Origin: Perkinsus olseni
Lineage: Eukaryota > Perkinsozoa > Perkinsida > Perkinsidae
Direction: 5' to 3'
DNA length: 20,780 nt
NCBI GenBank assembly: GCA_013115135.1
Contig: JABANP010000719.1
Span: 1 to 20,780, forward strand
The notes below the pieces were generated by a model. That model did not search any database. It was given only the letters and a program-made list of their open reading frames with translations, and was not told where the DNA came from. Position 1 is the stretch's first letter. Each line of letters begins with the position of its first letter. The position numbers and the translations under genes are program-made. Of the stretch, positions 8,588-18,436 are shown in pieces.

Positions 8588-10239
8588 CTATTTCTTGTTA
8601 GTTCCTTTCCGGCTGGCTGATACATGAAAGCCCCGGCCCCCATTACTACCACCATCATCATAGCCTCCCAGCCGTCGCCGTTTTGCCGCGTATTCTCTCC
8701 TAATTAAGGTAAGATACGCCGAGATTGCTAACGTAATAGGTACCAATGCTCCATCCGGCGTTCGTAGGCAATTGCCTCCTCCTGCCCTGTTCGCTCCGCC
8801 TGCTCGAAAACACTATCTGGGAGACTCTCCTCGACGCCAACCGGGTTTGGTCGGAGGGGCTTGGGCACCCGCCGGAGTCCTACCAGATGAGCGATGAAGG
8901 ACTTCTCATGCCACCCAGCGTCTCACCTCCCGACTGGCTCATTCGGAGGAGGGACGGCCGCTGCTGCAGAGGAACTCGCATGAGGGGCAGGAGGACCTCC
9001 TTCTCGAGAGTGCTGGGGTCTAAAAATCGTTCGCTCGAACCACCATCATACTCTCTGCCAAGCTACTCCGGAGGTACTCACGGTGGCTGCCTTTGCTGCT
9101 GCCTCGCTGCTGTTCCTGCTGGCATCGTGGACGATGCCGATGCCGATGCTGATGCACCAGTGCCTCGACTGTCATACCATCTGATGGCATGAACAGTTCC
9201 AGTTACGGGTGATGGTTACCAAAATCTACAAGATTCCTGTTACTACCCTTTGCCTCCCCGAGACCCTTTCCCCTTCCCTTTCCCCTGCTGCTGTGATGGT
9301 TGTTGGTCCTGTTGGAAGCCCGCCGCGGTAGCATACCCCGGCCCCGACGACGAAGACGACGACGAGGATGAGGAGCCACCGCCAGCACTGGCCGAGCCCC
9401 CAGCACCGCCGTACCAACTGCAAACGAACTCTTCGCCTAACCACCCACTACGCCTCTCTATTACTCTCTGTTCGCTCCAGTCGCTACACCCCGTCCACCC
9501 TTGCCCCAGTTGCCTCCCCCTTTGTAACCAGCCCGACCGTGGGAGGCTGGTCCCCAACTCGTATTAGTGGTAACCCCTTCCCACTCAGTGGTGTCTGTGC
9601 CCTTCTGCTGCTGCTGCTGCCATGAAGTCATAGAACCTCCCCCGCTAGTATTGTCCCAATCCCCACCACCAGAATTACTCCATCCACCTCCATGCTGAAA
9701 AAACAACCAACGTCCACGGCGGAGCGAAGCATGGCGGACCCTTACCGAGCGGCCCCCCTTGCCCTTAGCTGCCCGATTCCTGTCCTCCTCCTCGATAATT
9801 TGATGAACCATCTCGTACGCTATCTGCGGCGTTCGGTCGCTGAAAGGCAACGTAATGAGAAGCCCTTGATGACGCTGCCACGCGAACGGTATTGTTCTCG
9901 GGAGTTCCGATGGCCCCTCCGAGTACTACCTCTCGATGCCGTGCAACTCCAGCTGTAGCGGCTCGTCAGAAGCCGGATGGTTCCCTTTCGTTTTAACCCC
10001 TCGGCCCATTACAGTGATATTCCGACAACCTGAGTGCCGTCACCATCATCCGTCGATATCGTCATTATCGACACGCCACTACCTGCTTTCTGCGATATCT
10101 GTTTCAATCGTCTCGCTGCGTTGCCCAGCAGAAGGCCCACGATGGCCGACTCCCCTCCGAGATGAGGGAAGCGATCCACGTCTATTAGAACTTGGGCCAT
10201 GGACCCGTCCTGATGGTCACTACTACGAGGAGGTACCAT
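8588..10239 (-). CDS. KH-domain RNA-binding protein with low-complexity C-terminal tail
   Basis: KH domains bind short single-stranded RNA. The first exon (10030-10239) encodes FPHLGGESAIVGLLLGNAAR then RLKQISQKAGSGVSI, the IVG-x-LLG-x3-R/K-KQI..GSGVSI pattern of a type I KH fold, with the GxxG loop reading GNAA. A 23-base exon (9930-9952) gives LELHGIES, and 9746-9839 gives RTPQIAYEMVHQIIEEE, the last strand and helix. Introns at 9953-10029, 9840-9929 and 9695-9745 have clean GT...AG ends and matching phases. The tail is disordered: Gly/Trp repeats (GGGW, GGGDW), a CAG-coded QQQQQ, a serine run at about 9345-9380, Gly-Lys repeats, then Ser-Ala and Pro-rich stretches. The final exons encode ERRMEHW, then REYAAKRRRLGGYDDGG, with a stop at 8588-8590. 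Phase between 8750 and 9600 is uncertain. The layout recalls SF1/BBP or other splicing KH proteins, but no QUA2 or zinc knuckle was seen. The start ATG (10237-10239) is a guess. Confidence 0.72.
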
Positions 10240-10757
10240 TACAACGGCACTATGGGCGGGTAAAATGACATCTAAGTCGCACGGAGAAGGATTCAATTTC
10301 AGTGAGTATCTTAGGTTGATGATGGTGATACGGTGAAGGAGTGGTATTCGCACCGCCAAAGACCCATGATAGCCGTGCAAGGAAACAACAGATACGGAAG
10401 GAGTTCTAAGACAACCCAAGCACTGATATTCCTGACCACTGCTGACACACTGAGATACGACAAGCCAACTTCGAGAATCTTAAGTTGAAGCAAAGAAGAT
10501 ACAGAACAGGGCGAGTTGAACAGATCCTCCCACCCCTTGGACTATAACTAAAATCGGCTCATACCGGAGAAAAGACTTCTGCTAGTAACGAAGTAGATAG
10601 ACCAGAGATAGGAAGCTCGAGAGATCAGTGACAACCATCTCTGAACCTCCGAAAAACCAGTTACTAGTACAAAAGGTATGGTGACGAGTTACAGAAGTCA
10701 CCTGAGGGCCGAAGCACTGACCAACTCCAAACTTCCACGGACAACTACCTGCCGAGT
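10240..10757. other. Intergenic stretch between the KH and aminotransferase genes
   Basis: No gene is recognised. A minus-strand frame continues open upstream of the chosen KH start (to about 10419), so the KH protein could begin further right or have a leader intron here. Confidence 0.4.
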
Positions 10758-13006
10758 CTAGTGAGAAGCGCGGTAATCCTCCACCACCCTGTTGATGGTG
10801 TTGATGAGAACCTTTGCACTCGACGGCTTACGAACCCCCAGGCGGATGTAAGTGGGCATGCAGTATCTGACGACGGTACAGATGACCAGGCGGCGAGGGG
10901 AGGAATCATAGTACCCGAACTTGCCCCAACGGATGGGTACACCAGCTGCCTTGCATTCGTCTACGATGACCTCAGCCAGGTCTTCCGAGCCAGTGTCGAT
11001 CCAGATCCACGAGGACCAGGCCTCACCGTACATACCTAACACCACTAATAGCTCAGGAAGAAGACGGCAGCACGAAGGAGGCGAGGTGCCAAAACGAAAA
11101 CACCACCGCCACGACTCAAGAACTCCTACTACTATTAATGAAACAACGTAGAAGAGCCAAACCACCGTACAACTGCCGAACGCTTCACAAAAGCCCGGAG
11201 AGCACCGGTCACCCTCCCCACTTAGCGCCAACACAAAAGCGGCCGAAATACGCCAATCCGTTGACAGTTGACCCCATAGCCGATTGAGAAACAAAGATTC
11301 TTTAACGGAATGCCTACCTGGGAAGTTTAGGTGTTGAAGGCCCTCGGTGATGAAGGCTCTCCACTCGACTGTCAGCTTCCACGTCTTCTCCATGTACTCA
11401 TCAGCCTTACAGCAGCCGGCCAGGTAGTGCAGGGCCATTACGTTCACTGACCATGGCACCTACAGCAGGAGACGACGTACGATCTGCCTCTGCGAGGACC
11501 TGCCTGTGGATCCCACCTGCATCTTCTTGATGGCACTGGCGTCCTCCGCCGTGGGGCAGACAACCGACCCTAGCCTGAATCTTAGTCCACGAATGAATGA
11601 CATATATCTGAGCAACCAACAGCAGTAATGGACCGTTCGCCGGAGCAAAAACGATGGGAAGAGACTAGTATTGCAGTACATGCTGCAAGACAGGAAAGGA
11701 CAGACAAGAGAACGAGTTGAAGATAAACTAAGCACTTGATATTATCAGCGCCCGAGCCGACAAAAAAGGCGACTGGCAAGTAGACCAATGACGTGGAGGA
11801 GAAACGGCACTGGAAGACTATCATCCACTCACGCTGATGCCCCTCTTTCTTTGCATGTCCTGTATGAACTCCTTCTGACTAGTGAGAGAATCTTCGCGCC
11901 AGTGCGGTCCGGCCCAGGGCTGCATGGACTCGTCAACAACAACCCAACTGTTGTCATCGCACATCTTCGAAATGTATCTGATAGCGCACCACCAAAAGGC
12001 ATGCAGAAACACGCGTACAGGCTAAGAGACTTACTCTTTGATCTCTTCGACGTGCATGTAGTCACCAGTTGGGTTGCAAGGATTGACGATACTGGTAAGC
12101 TTGGCACCCCCATCAACATCAGACCAGTCTAACTCGATACGGCCGGCATTCTTAGCAGACCGACGGTACTCTTGATACTGAGTGGCAAACGGTCCTGAGA
12201 AGAGAACGATTATTGACGTGGAAGAGACGCAGAAGAATACATGAGCTATCCATGAAAGAAGAACCCGAATGACGAAACGCATGAAAGTCGAAACGGTCGA
12301 AAGATACTCCGAAACGAAGATTCCTCCGTACCTGGTCTCCATGGTCCCTTCGGCGCCAACCTCGATATCATATCGATCATCTCGCTCGCCCCATTGCCCA
12401 AGAGCAAACGGGAACGAGTGTCAGACCAATCATCAGGAGAGAGGAACTTAGCCAGGTCTGTGATGGCGGGTTCGAAGTCGCTCGGGGGGTAATGCTCGAT
12501 AGCTGAGGAAGAACATCGTCACCGCGCCACGAAATTCGATGCCTTACTCAGCAATGCTTCCTTAGCGGCTTCCAACGCTTCAGGCACCGGGCCAAGACCG
12601 TTGGTGGTGACCGAGAAATCCTCGACGAGATTACTGATCTCCGACCATTCCTACAACAACACCACGGTCGGCAAGCAACAACAACCATCATCACGATCAG
12701 CCTTTACCTGTCCACCGTGGGGCGTCTGGGTCTTCAAATCCCACTTACTGGGCCCCTTGGCAGCAGCAGCAGTAGGGGTTAGCTCCTCGCTACTAGTCGC
12801 GGTCGTCTCGGAGATAACTGATTCCGCAGAGGCCTGCCAACAACAATAGCAACACCAAAAACACTGGACCGGAAGTAGCGTACAATCTTGTGCAAGGCCA
12901 TGACGTCATCCTTCTTCGCAACGTCGTCGTCGTCGATGACCACCCCCTCCGGAACGTCCCTTGTGATAATGCTGTTCATGACTTCTTTATACAGTGTGGT
13001 AGGCAC
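10758..13006 (-). CDS. Class I/II PLP-dependent aminotransferase (HisC-like), active-site exon damaged
   Basis: Enzymes of this fold use pyridoxal phosphate to move amino groups or decarboxylate amino acids. Nine exons are traced: 12884-13006, 12708-12833, 12548-12650, 12332-12502, 12035-12194, 11833-11977, 11517-11607, 11318-11459 and 10758-11035. Landmarks are TTNGLGPVPEAL, EHYPPSDFEPAI, RLLLGNGASEMID (cofactor phosphate loop), IVNPCNPTGDYM (the NP..NPTG motif), SWVVVDESMQPW (D for the pyridine nitrogen) and YVIHSWTKIQ with the probable PLP lysine at about residue 285. Then come RLGSVVCPTAED, VPWSVNVMAL and the C-terminal YIRLGVRKP with the carboxylate-binding arginine. All splice phases agree except exon 11517-11607. 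It is 91 bases long between two phase-0 introns, so the frame shifts, and about five residues expected between the lysine and GLRLG are missing. The substrate is unknown. The locus may be a recent pseudogene or carry an unusual splice. Confidence 0.85.
11517..11607 (-). pseudogene. Frame-breaking deletion in the PLP-lysine exon
   Basis: This is a detail of the aminotransferase gene. On the minus strand the exon reads in frame through SWTKIQ (AAG at 11581-11583). The downstream half (RLGSVVCPTAEDASAIKKMQ) is in the next frame. In the family the lysine and the following GxR are normally about eight residues apart; here the arginine codon follows almost at once. The words AGGC/GGCTAGGG at the junction would fit loss between short direct repeats, but that is inference. 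No GT...AG intron can be placed to repair the frame. Confidence 0.7.
12519..12536. repeat. Copy 2 of the shared motif (aminotransferase intron)
   Basis: TCACCGCGCCACGAAATT, inside the 45-base aminotransferase intron 12503-12547. Confidence 0.85.
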
Positions 13007-13192
13007 AACGAGCTCTGGTGAAGGATCGACTGATTACTCCGTAAACTTCTGGTTGCATAAAACAGGTTCTCGCTTCCGAAGCGGAACCCTGCGAGAACGA
13101 AAGAGAAACTAAAAAAGCGAACAGTGAATCCCCCGAGCCCCTCAAGCAAACAGCAGCGCTCAAACGAAGAGTGGAAACATGAGAACATGACG

Positions 13193-14683
13193 CTAGTCAA
13201 CAACAGAGGCCCAACCCTTCCGTCGGCTGGCTGCGACTCTGACACGTTTACCACGACATACAACCACCATGCCAACAACATCAATGCTTGTCCAATCACC
13301 AAGTGGAGGGCCAACCGTGGTCTCACAGTCACCCCGGCCGAGAACCAATTGGCCACCTCTCTTCACATAACGGGCAGCTTCAAAGTCGAAGGACCAGACG
13401 ATATCATACTTCCCACGCACCGATAGCTTCACCTTCACCGCGCCACGAAATTGGTCGCAGACCTTCTCGAAGGCGATAGCGTCCTCAACTGCAGTCGGTA
13501 GTACATGAACCTTCCGAGCTCCTGCCGAGGACTCCGACAAGACGAACGGCGCCAACCTGAACGGCCCCGAAAAGAGAACACTTCTACCACGAAACTCGTC
13601 ACTGCCAAGCCGACTACACAGCCATTCGATTAGAAATCGCTCCGCTTTACTGAGGCCCGGCAGATGACTGGGCCAGGCCACAGACACAGCGCCGCCAGGA
13701 ACCGAGAAAATCCTCACCGAAAGTCTCTCGAGATCTACGTCTTTCGAATCGAACTTGCATTTTGCAGCACCTTCACCTCCCCTACTAGCCTCAAGGACTG
13801 CTCCACGCTCCAGCGCCCGAGCACGCGACCGTCGAGCAAGAAAACCGCGCAATTGTGACGCTCGCTTGTGACGGAGGATGTCCCTAGCGCACGCTGCAGC
13901 GAGGTTGCCGGCTCTCAAGGACACAACATCATCATACAGATTACCCGACCTGTCTTGAACGGAACTACCCTTCACAATCCTCACCAACACAGGAGAACAC
14001 CGCATCGCCCTCAGCGCCCGCATGGCAGGGTTTTGACACCGAAAATCAGTGGACACTTCTACCACTTCAAAATCGGCAGTACTCCGGCAAACGTCGACGA
14101 AGGCCTCCAGAGAGCCGAGACGCCTCGAGGCAAAGAGCCAGCATTCACCACCGGGAGCGAGCAGCCTTTTGATGGTCTCTTGAAGAGAATAGTGTGTATC
14201 ACGGCTGTAAACCACGTCGGCACAGATAACTTGGTGGAAAAAGTACCGGTACCGGGGATCGAACTCGCGCCCCCAAACAAGGAGCTCCGCTCTGATGGTA
14301 GTCGAAGCCGGAGATTCCGTCAAGTGGCGATTCCTCACGATGGTGCGGTTCAAGCTCTTCACCACCTGAACGAAGTCGCGTGCGCCTCGAACTGCTGCAC
14401 AACAAAGGCACAGGGGCAAGGCGATGGCACAGTCAGCTAAACCACAGGGACAGCGAATCGATCACGAGGGCGTAGCGAGATATGCACAACACGACACAAA
14501 GCGAGGCGTATCTGTCACCTTGTCATCTCCGTCAGTGAGGAGAACATCGAGTCCGTTGGGTATCGCTGCCGCTGCCGCAAAGCCGGCAATCCCCAAGCCA
14601 GCTCCGAGCTCAATCAGTCGGAATGGGGTCGATCGGCCTTGGACCTTGGCGGGGAGGTGTTCCAGCACGTACTGGGTGAGAAC
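13193..14683 (-). CDS. METTL21-like protein methyltransferase with a second degenerate domain, 5' end unresolved
   Basis: This is a seven-beta-strand SAM-dependent methyltransferase of the METTL21/FAM86 lysine-methyltransferase kind. Exon 14519-14683 (55 codons) carries RLIELGAGLGIAGFAAAAAI, the SAM-binding motif I, followed by LLTDGDD, the acidic residue that holds the ribose. A 153-base intron (14366-14518) joins it in phase 0 to a 390-codon exon (13193-14365). That exon opens VVKSLNRTIVRNR (motif II region) and includes ICADVVYSRDTHYSL, matching the D-x-x-Y signature of the family, then LLAPGGECWLFASRR. The family usually ends soon after. Here some 250 more residues follow: a basic linker, then LSKAERFLIEWLCSRLGS, RSVLFSGPFRLAPFVLS, and KYDIVWSFDF before RGGQLVLGRGD. 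These look like a second methyltransferase fold without the Gly-rich SAM loop. The exon(s) above 14683 were not resolved. Its stop lies 187 bases from the aminotransferase start. Confidence 0.8.
13435..13452. repeat. Copy 3 of the shared motif (methyltransferase coding exon)
   Basis: TCACCGCGCCACGAAATT, identical to copy 2, but read on the minus strand inside the long methyltransferase exon, where it encodes QFRGAV. It is in the same orientation as the other two. Confidence 0.85.
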
Positions 14684-15060
14684 CTACACCAATGCCGAAG
14701 CATCGTATTAGGCCCCAAGCACGGTCCTTGCCAGTGAAAGGAAACAGAGTCTTTCATAAGGGAATGAGGATGGTAATATCTGATGACGCCGCCATACTAG
14801 TTAAGAAGCCCAACCGAGATCAATAACGAGGGATTCACGAGTCGCCCGCAGTTAATTCGGGTACGCGAGCGCATAGCAGGCGAGCACGCACGCACCGTCA
14901 CAGTCAACGTGAAGGGAGCCGTATCGCTTGGCTCCAGGATAAGTCTTTCCAGTGCTAATCTAGAGCGATACTAACAAGGAATGGGACATCACCAAATAAG
15001 GCACACTCATAGTTCAAGACTGGGCAGTGATTCGGTCGCCACGGCACGCGTGCGCGTTCT
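14684..15060. other. Unresolved 5' region of the methyltransferase gene
   Basis: One or more short N-terminal exons should lie here. An acceptor (TGTAG) abuts exon 14683, and a donor-like GTGCTT sits about 40 bases upstream. A minus-strand ATG near 14795 opens MAASSDITILIP before a stop. No phase-consistent model could be settled. Confidence 0.35.
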
Positions 15061-15991
15061 TCAATCCGCATTGTCCATGCGTGCAAGCGGGGCCGTCGTA
15101 GGCATATTGACGAAAGGTGGATTGGGCCCCATAAGAAGAACCCTTCCTAGAGACCGCAGCCGCTGTAGCACATGAAGCTCCCGAAACCCAGGAGCATGGT
15201 GCTCGATAAGACTTTCAGTCCAACTGGGGGCGTACCCAACCACATTAGATACTGCAGAAGGCGCGCGTTCAATACTCAGCGTGTCCGTTTTTCCGCAACA
15301 GCTGCGTGAGAGGCAGCACCTCTTCGCTCGGGGACATCCGCTTGGCCATAGGGCACTTGAACTTAGTTCTATCAGTCCCTTCCAATGGTTTGCAGATACT
15401 CACGTAACGTTCTCGTGTCACTTCGCCAAAATGATACACCAGAACCTGATGGCCATGGTCGCAAGGGAAACTCAGAAGACACGTGAGTGTTCGAGAAGTT
15501 CCATCAGATAGGAACTACCTCGTGCGAGATTCAGTTCAGCAGCCGGCTTCTTCAAAACACGCATCAAACTCTCCGCAATGGTTACTTGAATCTTTGGTTT
15601 CACATTAGAAGGCCTCTTCACACGAAACCAGGCCGCGAGGTACGCCGAATAACAACGGGAAAAGCACTGCCTAATTTCGCTATTTTCGATAATTGCACGT
15701 GCCGGGCAGCATCACCCGGAAGAGAACGGACGACGGAACAGCGTCCTCCGTAGATTCACACGTGACCCGTCCCGTAGCAGAAACGGTTGATCATTGTAGC
15801 GTATCGAAAGGGTCCCACAGACCCATCCCGCCCACTTTCGTTAGGCAGCCACTCAGCTCATCAATCTCGACTGTCGTCTCACACTCAAAGAAGCCCCAGT
15901 CCGACCGGCCTACTGCGGCCCTCTCAAGCTGAGAGCATCGAGATGGAACCATAAAGATACCAACCCCCTAACCAACCCGAGTCCAGCTCAT
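15061..15991 (-). CDS. Probable multi-exon gene of unknown function
   Basis: I do not recognise this protein. Several minus-strand pieces look coding by composition and splice sites. ATG at 15989-15991 opens a 15-base exon (15977-15991) followed by a 48-base GT...AG intron. It joins in phase to LERAAVGRSDWGFFECET and TVEIDELSGCL (from 15928). A basic piece near 15545-15620 reads RVKRPSNVKPKIQVTIAESL, then MRVLKKPAAELNLARG, ending at a GT donor. A short GSGVSFWRSDTRTL piece lies near 15430, and KFKCPMAKRMSPSEEVLP near 15310. The last frame contains SLIEHHAPGFRELHVLQRL, then LGRVLLMGPNPPFVNMP, with its stop at 15061-15063. Joins between the pieces are not established, and there could be two genes. 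Position and strand fit the surrounding minus-strand array. Confidence 0.4.
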
Positions 15992-16087
15992 TCCACACTC
16001 CCCACTCAACTCCCTCCGGCAACACTCGGCTAGAGAAACGTTTTACGTATTGGACAGTGTGAAGAGGGGGCGGCGGGAAGGCAGAGA

Positions 16088-17367
16088 CTAACGCTTCCGC
16101 TCCTGTCTGAACTTGTACACCACCTTCCCATCCGCATCGACCATCTTCTTCCGTCGACCTCTCTCCGAGCGAACCTGGAAACGGCGCGAGCTCCGAGACC
16201 GACTCCAGAAAACACTTTCTCCGCCATTTCCGTTGAAAACAATAGTCCTACTGCATCCTAACGTTTTTATGCTTGCGCATTCTCTTGGCTACTCCCCTCT
16301 TTATAACCTCTTTTCTAAGCTCCAATTCCGCCTCAACCTCCTTGAGCTTGTCGGCCCTATTCTGGATGCTTAGCAGGGTTGAGTACTGCTGAGAGGCTTC
16401 ACCTTGGATTCCGCTAGCAGCCACTGGCACCACTGAAGCACAAAACATCAACGCCAAGTTGAGAATTCACCATTTCTAACCAGTGTTCTCCGAACACCGG
16501 AAACGCTCTTTGAAGGGGTGTCGACTACCTCCCTTAGCCAACTGCTCCTTGGTCAGCCTATTACTCGCCCTTCCTAGCAGCCTCTCATCAGTATCAAAAT
16601 ACACAGCCGGATCGAACTGAAAAAAATCGTTAAAAACCGACAAGCAGCAAGAGGCTCTAGAAGATAACGGATCCATGACCTCCTACTACCTTCCCCTCAG
16701 TCTCATCATCCGAGTCCACAAAAATCGTATGCTGGCCAGAGAAGTCATCCAACCTGAAAGATTCCTTGTGGCATGAGCAGGCTTCGACCTAGATACTACA
16801 AATGAAGATTTTTCTTCATTTTTTCGATCTTTTTCTCGTCAATGACCCTCCTGCTGGTCACATAACGCAAGTCTTGCGTGTCCACCAGTTTGAGCTGGTC
16901 TCTATCCAACTTCGCTCCGGACTGGATGACGTCACCTGAGCCAAGCCAAGCATCAACTTCAAGTCAGTCCCAGCACACGGGCACTACTAAAGACTCATCT
17001 ACTGGACGATATCAGTCACGAAGAGACCAAGAGAATAACGAAGGAAGTTGCGAACTCTGGCAACCCGACATTACCCTGCTTCTGCTTGGAGCTGGTCATG
17101 CGGTAGTAGAACTCATCCTTATTACGAAGGGCAGCTTTCTGCCTCAAGTTGTCTGAGCAACACCCACCACTCGATCCTCCCATTTTTCTGACACCTCTAG
17201 CTGTTATTACTCAGCTGGTCCTCCTTCTTATGGTAGTCCTTCGCTCTCTTGCTGTAGTCTTTGTGTTTCTCCAACAACCCCAGCTTCTGCCGAGACGCTA
17301 GTTGATGCCTCTCTTTATGCGTCCGTCGAGCCACCACATGCCTGAGGGCCCCGCTGCCGGCTGTCAT
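16088..17367 (-). CDS. UTP11: UTP11, U3 snoRNP small-subunit processome protein
   Basis: UTP11 is a nucleolar component of the small-subunit processome, needed for early cleavage of pre-18S rRNA. Seven exons splice in frame to about 259 residues: 17211-17367, 17075-17152, 16800-16935, 16690-16753, 16529-16616, 16263-16432 and 16088-16174. This is close to the roughly 250 of the human protein. Landmarks in order are [20 protein letters not shown] and [17 protein letters not shown] near the N-terminus, [16 protein letters not shown], a [20 protein letters not shown] segment followed by QDLRYV, then the [20 protein letters not shown] stretch leading to [13 protein letters not shown] helical [19 protein letters not shown] region follows, and the basic end is [11 protein letters not shown]. 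Introns are 46-139 bases, all GT...AG with matching phase. The ATG (17365-17367) gives the expected short Gly/Ala lead before the conserved block. I see no defects; this gene looks functional. Confidence 0.95.
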
Positions 17368-18340
17368 GGCACAAACGCTTGCACTACACCAACCATCAAC
17401 ATTCAAGCTTCTGTCAAAATTTTCTGTACAATTATCTGGCAGTTACAGTCAACGATCATTGTACATCCGCGAGTCTTCATCCTCTCCAATGCTGCCAACA
17501 TTCCCGTCAAAATTTCCAATTTACCTCCCTACCCTGTGACCAAACATCGTGCAACGGTACGATATATTTCCACACCCGACGTTGACTCTCGCCTGGTGAA
17601 CTCTCACTGTTTCAGTTCAGTAAGGTTGGAAGTACTGTTCAGTTCAGGACTTACAAATAGACTTACCTCGAGCGAGGTACTAGAACCATCTCGACGTCGA
17701 CGATCTATATCATTTTTCCAGGGACAGTGCAAGTATTCTAAGGAAACGTTTTCGCTTGCCCTCTGCCTTTCTCTAAGGGAGACTCGGCGGGCAACTTCAT
17801 TTTCTCTTTAGGTTTTTGGGGAATTCACAAGGTCTACCTTGCTGAAAAATACTCCTGCACAATGCAAGCAGCCGGACCTCGACTATTTCCCATTTGCCTT
17901 GAGAATCCGCTGGTGCCCGAGGTTCGGGAGCTCCAACCGTCGTCAGCGTGCGTCCTTCCCCCTTGGGAATATCGGTCTTCACTGAAGACTCTTCTTGGCG
18001 GGCGGGAGGGTTGAATCTTTTTCTAATATAACACTACCCAGTCGGGCCACCACCCCGCGTACGCGTGCTCTTATCTTTGTGTAGAATGCTGGCCGTGGGA
18101 GACAGGATCGGGCGTGCGCTACTCTGGATGTCTGTGTAAAAGATATCTAGCCGTTTCGTGTCTCATCTGTCTCCTCGGTTACTAAGATGGAGAAGTCTCG
18201 TGACTAGTTCAGTTGCATTTGCCCTCCGGAAGCGCTGTCTTCCATTGATCTCTGCAACTTCCCGTCAATCAAGCTATCTACATCAAGAACCCTACTTGCG
18301 TTCTAGTCCATTCCCAACTACACCAACCCCACCCTTCGAG
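17368..18340. other. Region between UTP11 and the plus-strand retroelement
   Basis: This should hold the UTP11 promoter/leader and probably the 5' LTR and leader of the gag element; neither boundary can be fixed. A minus-strand open frame at 17797-17982 (containing GRTLTTVGAPEPRAPADS) may be a small exon, but has no recognised homologue. GTCAAAATTT occurs twice (about 17414 and 17506) and TTCAGTTCAG twice (about 17612 and 17638). Confidence 0.35.
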
Positions 18341-18404
18341 AGAGCTGCTCTCTGAGTATGCTCTCTGAGAGCTGCTCTCTGAGTATGCTCTCTGAGAGCA
18401 TACT
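18341..18404 (+). repeat. 27-bp tandem repeat forming nested hairpins, upstream of gag
   Basis: A 27-base unit (AGAGCTGCTCTCTGAGTATG plus CTCTCTG) is present at 18341-18367 and again, identically, at 18368-18394. The start of a third follows, which turns into a perfect 11-bp inverted repeat: 18382-18392 with 18394-18404 around one T. AGAGAGC/GCTCTCT pairs also fold within each unit. It lies about 30 bases before the gag ATG, so in the transcript it would be a structured leader. Confidence 0.85.
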
Positions 18405-18436
18405 ACACATTCTACCGGGATTCACAACACTGATCC

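Noticed and set aside
8746..9192. Open frame of about 148 codons on the plus strand
   Set aside because: It is the mirror of the repetitive KH tail on the minus strand (DADADA is the complement of the Ser-Ala run).
13868..14440. Open frame of 190 codons on the plus strand
   Set aside because: It lies antisense to the conserved methyltransferase exon, which carries recognisable motifs; the plus frame has none.
17302..17811. Open frame of about 169 codons on the plus strand
   Set aside because: It overlaps UTP11 exon 1 on the opposite strand and shows no domain; its second half is low-complexity and Ser-rich.
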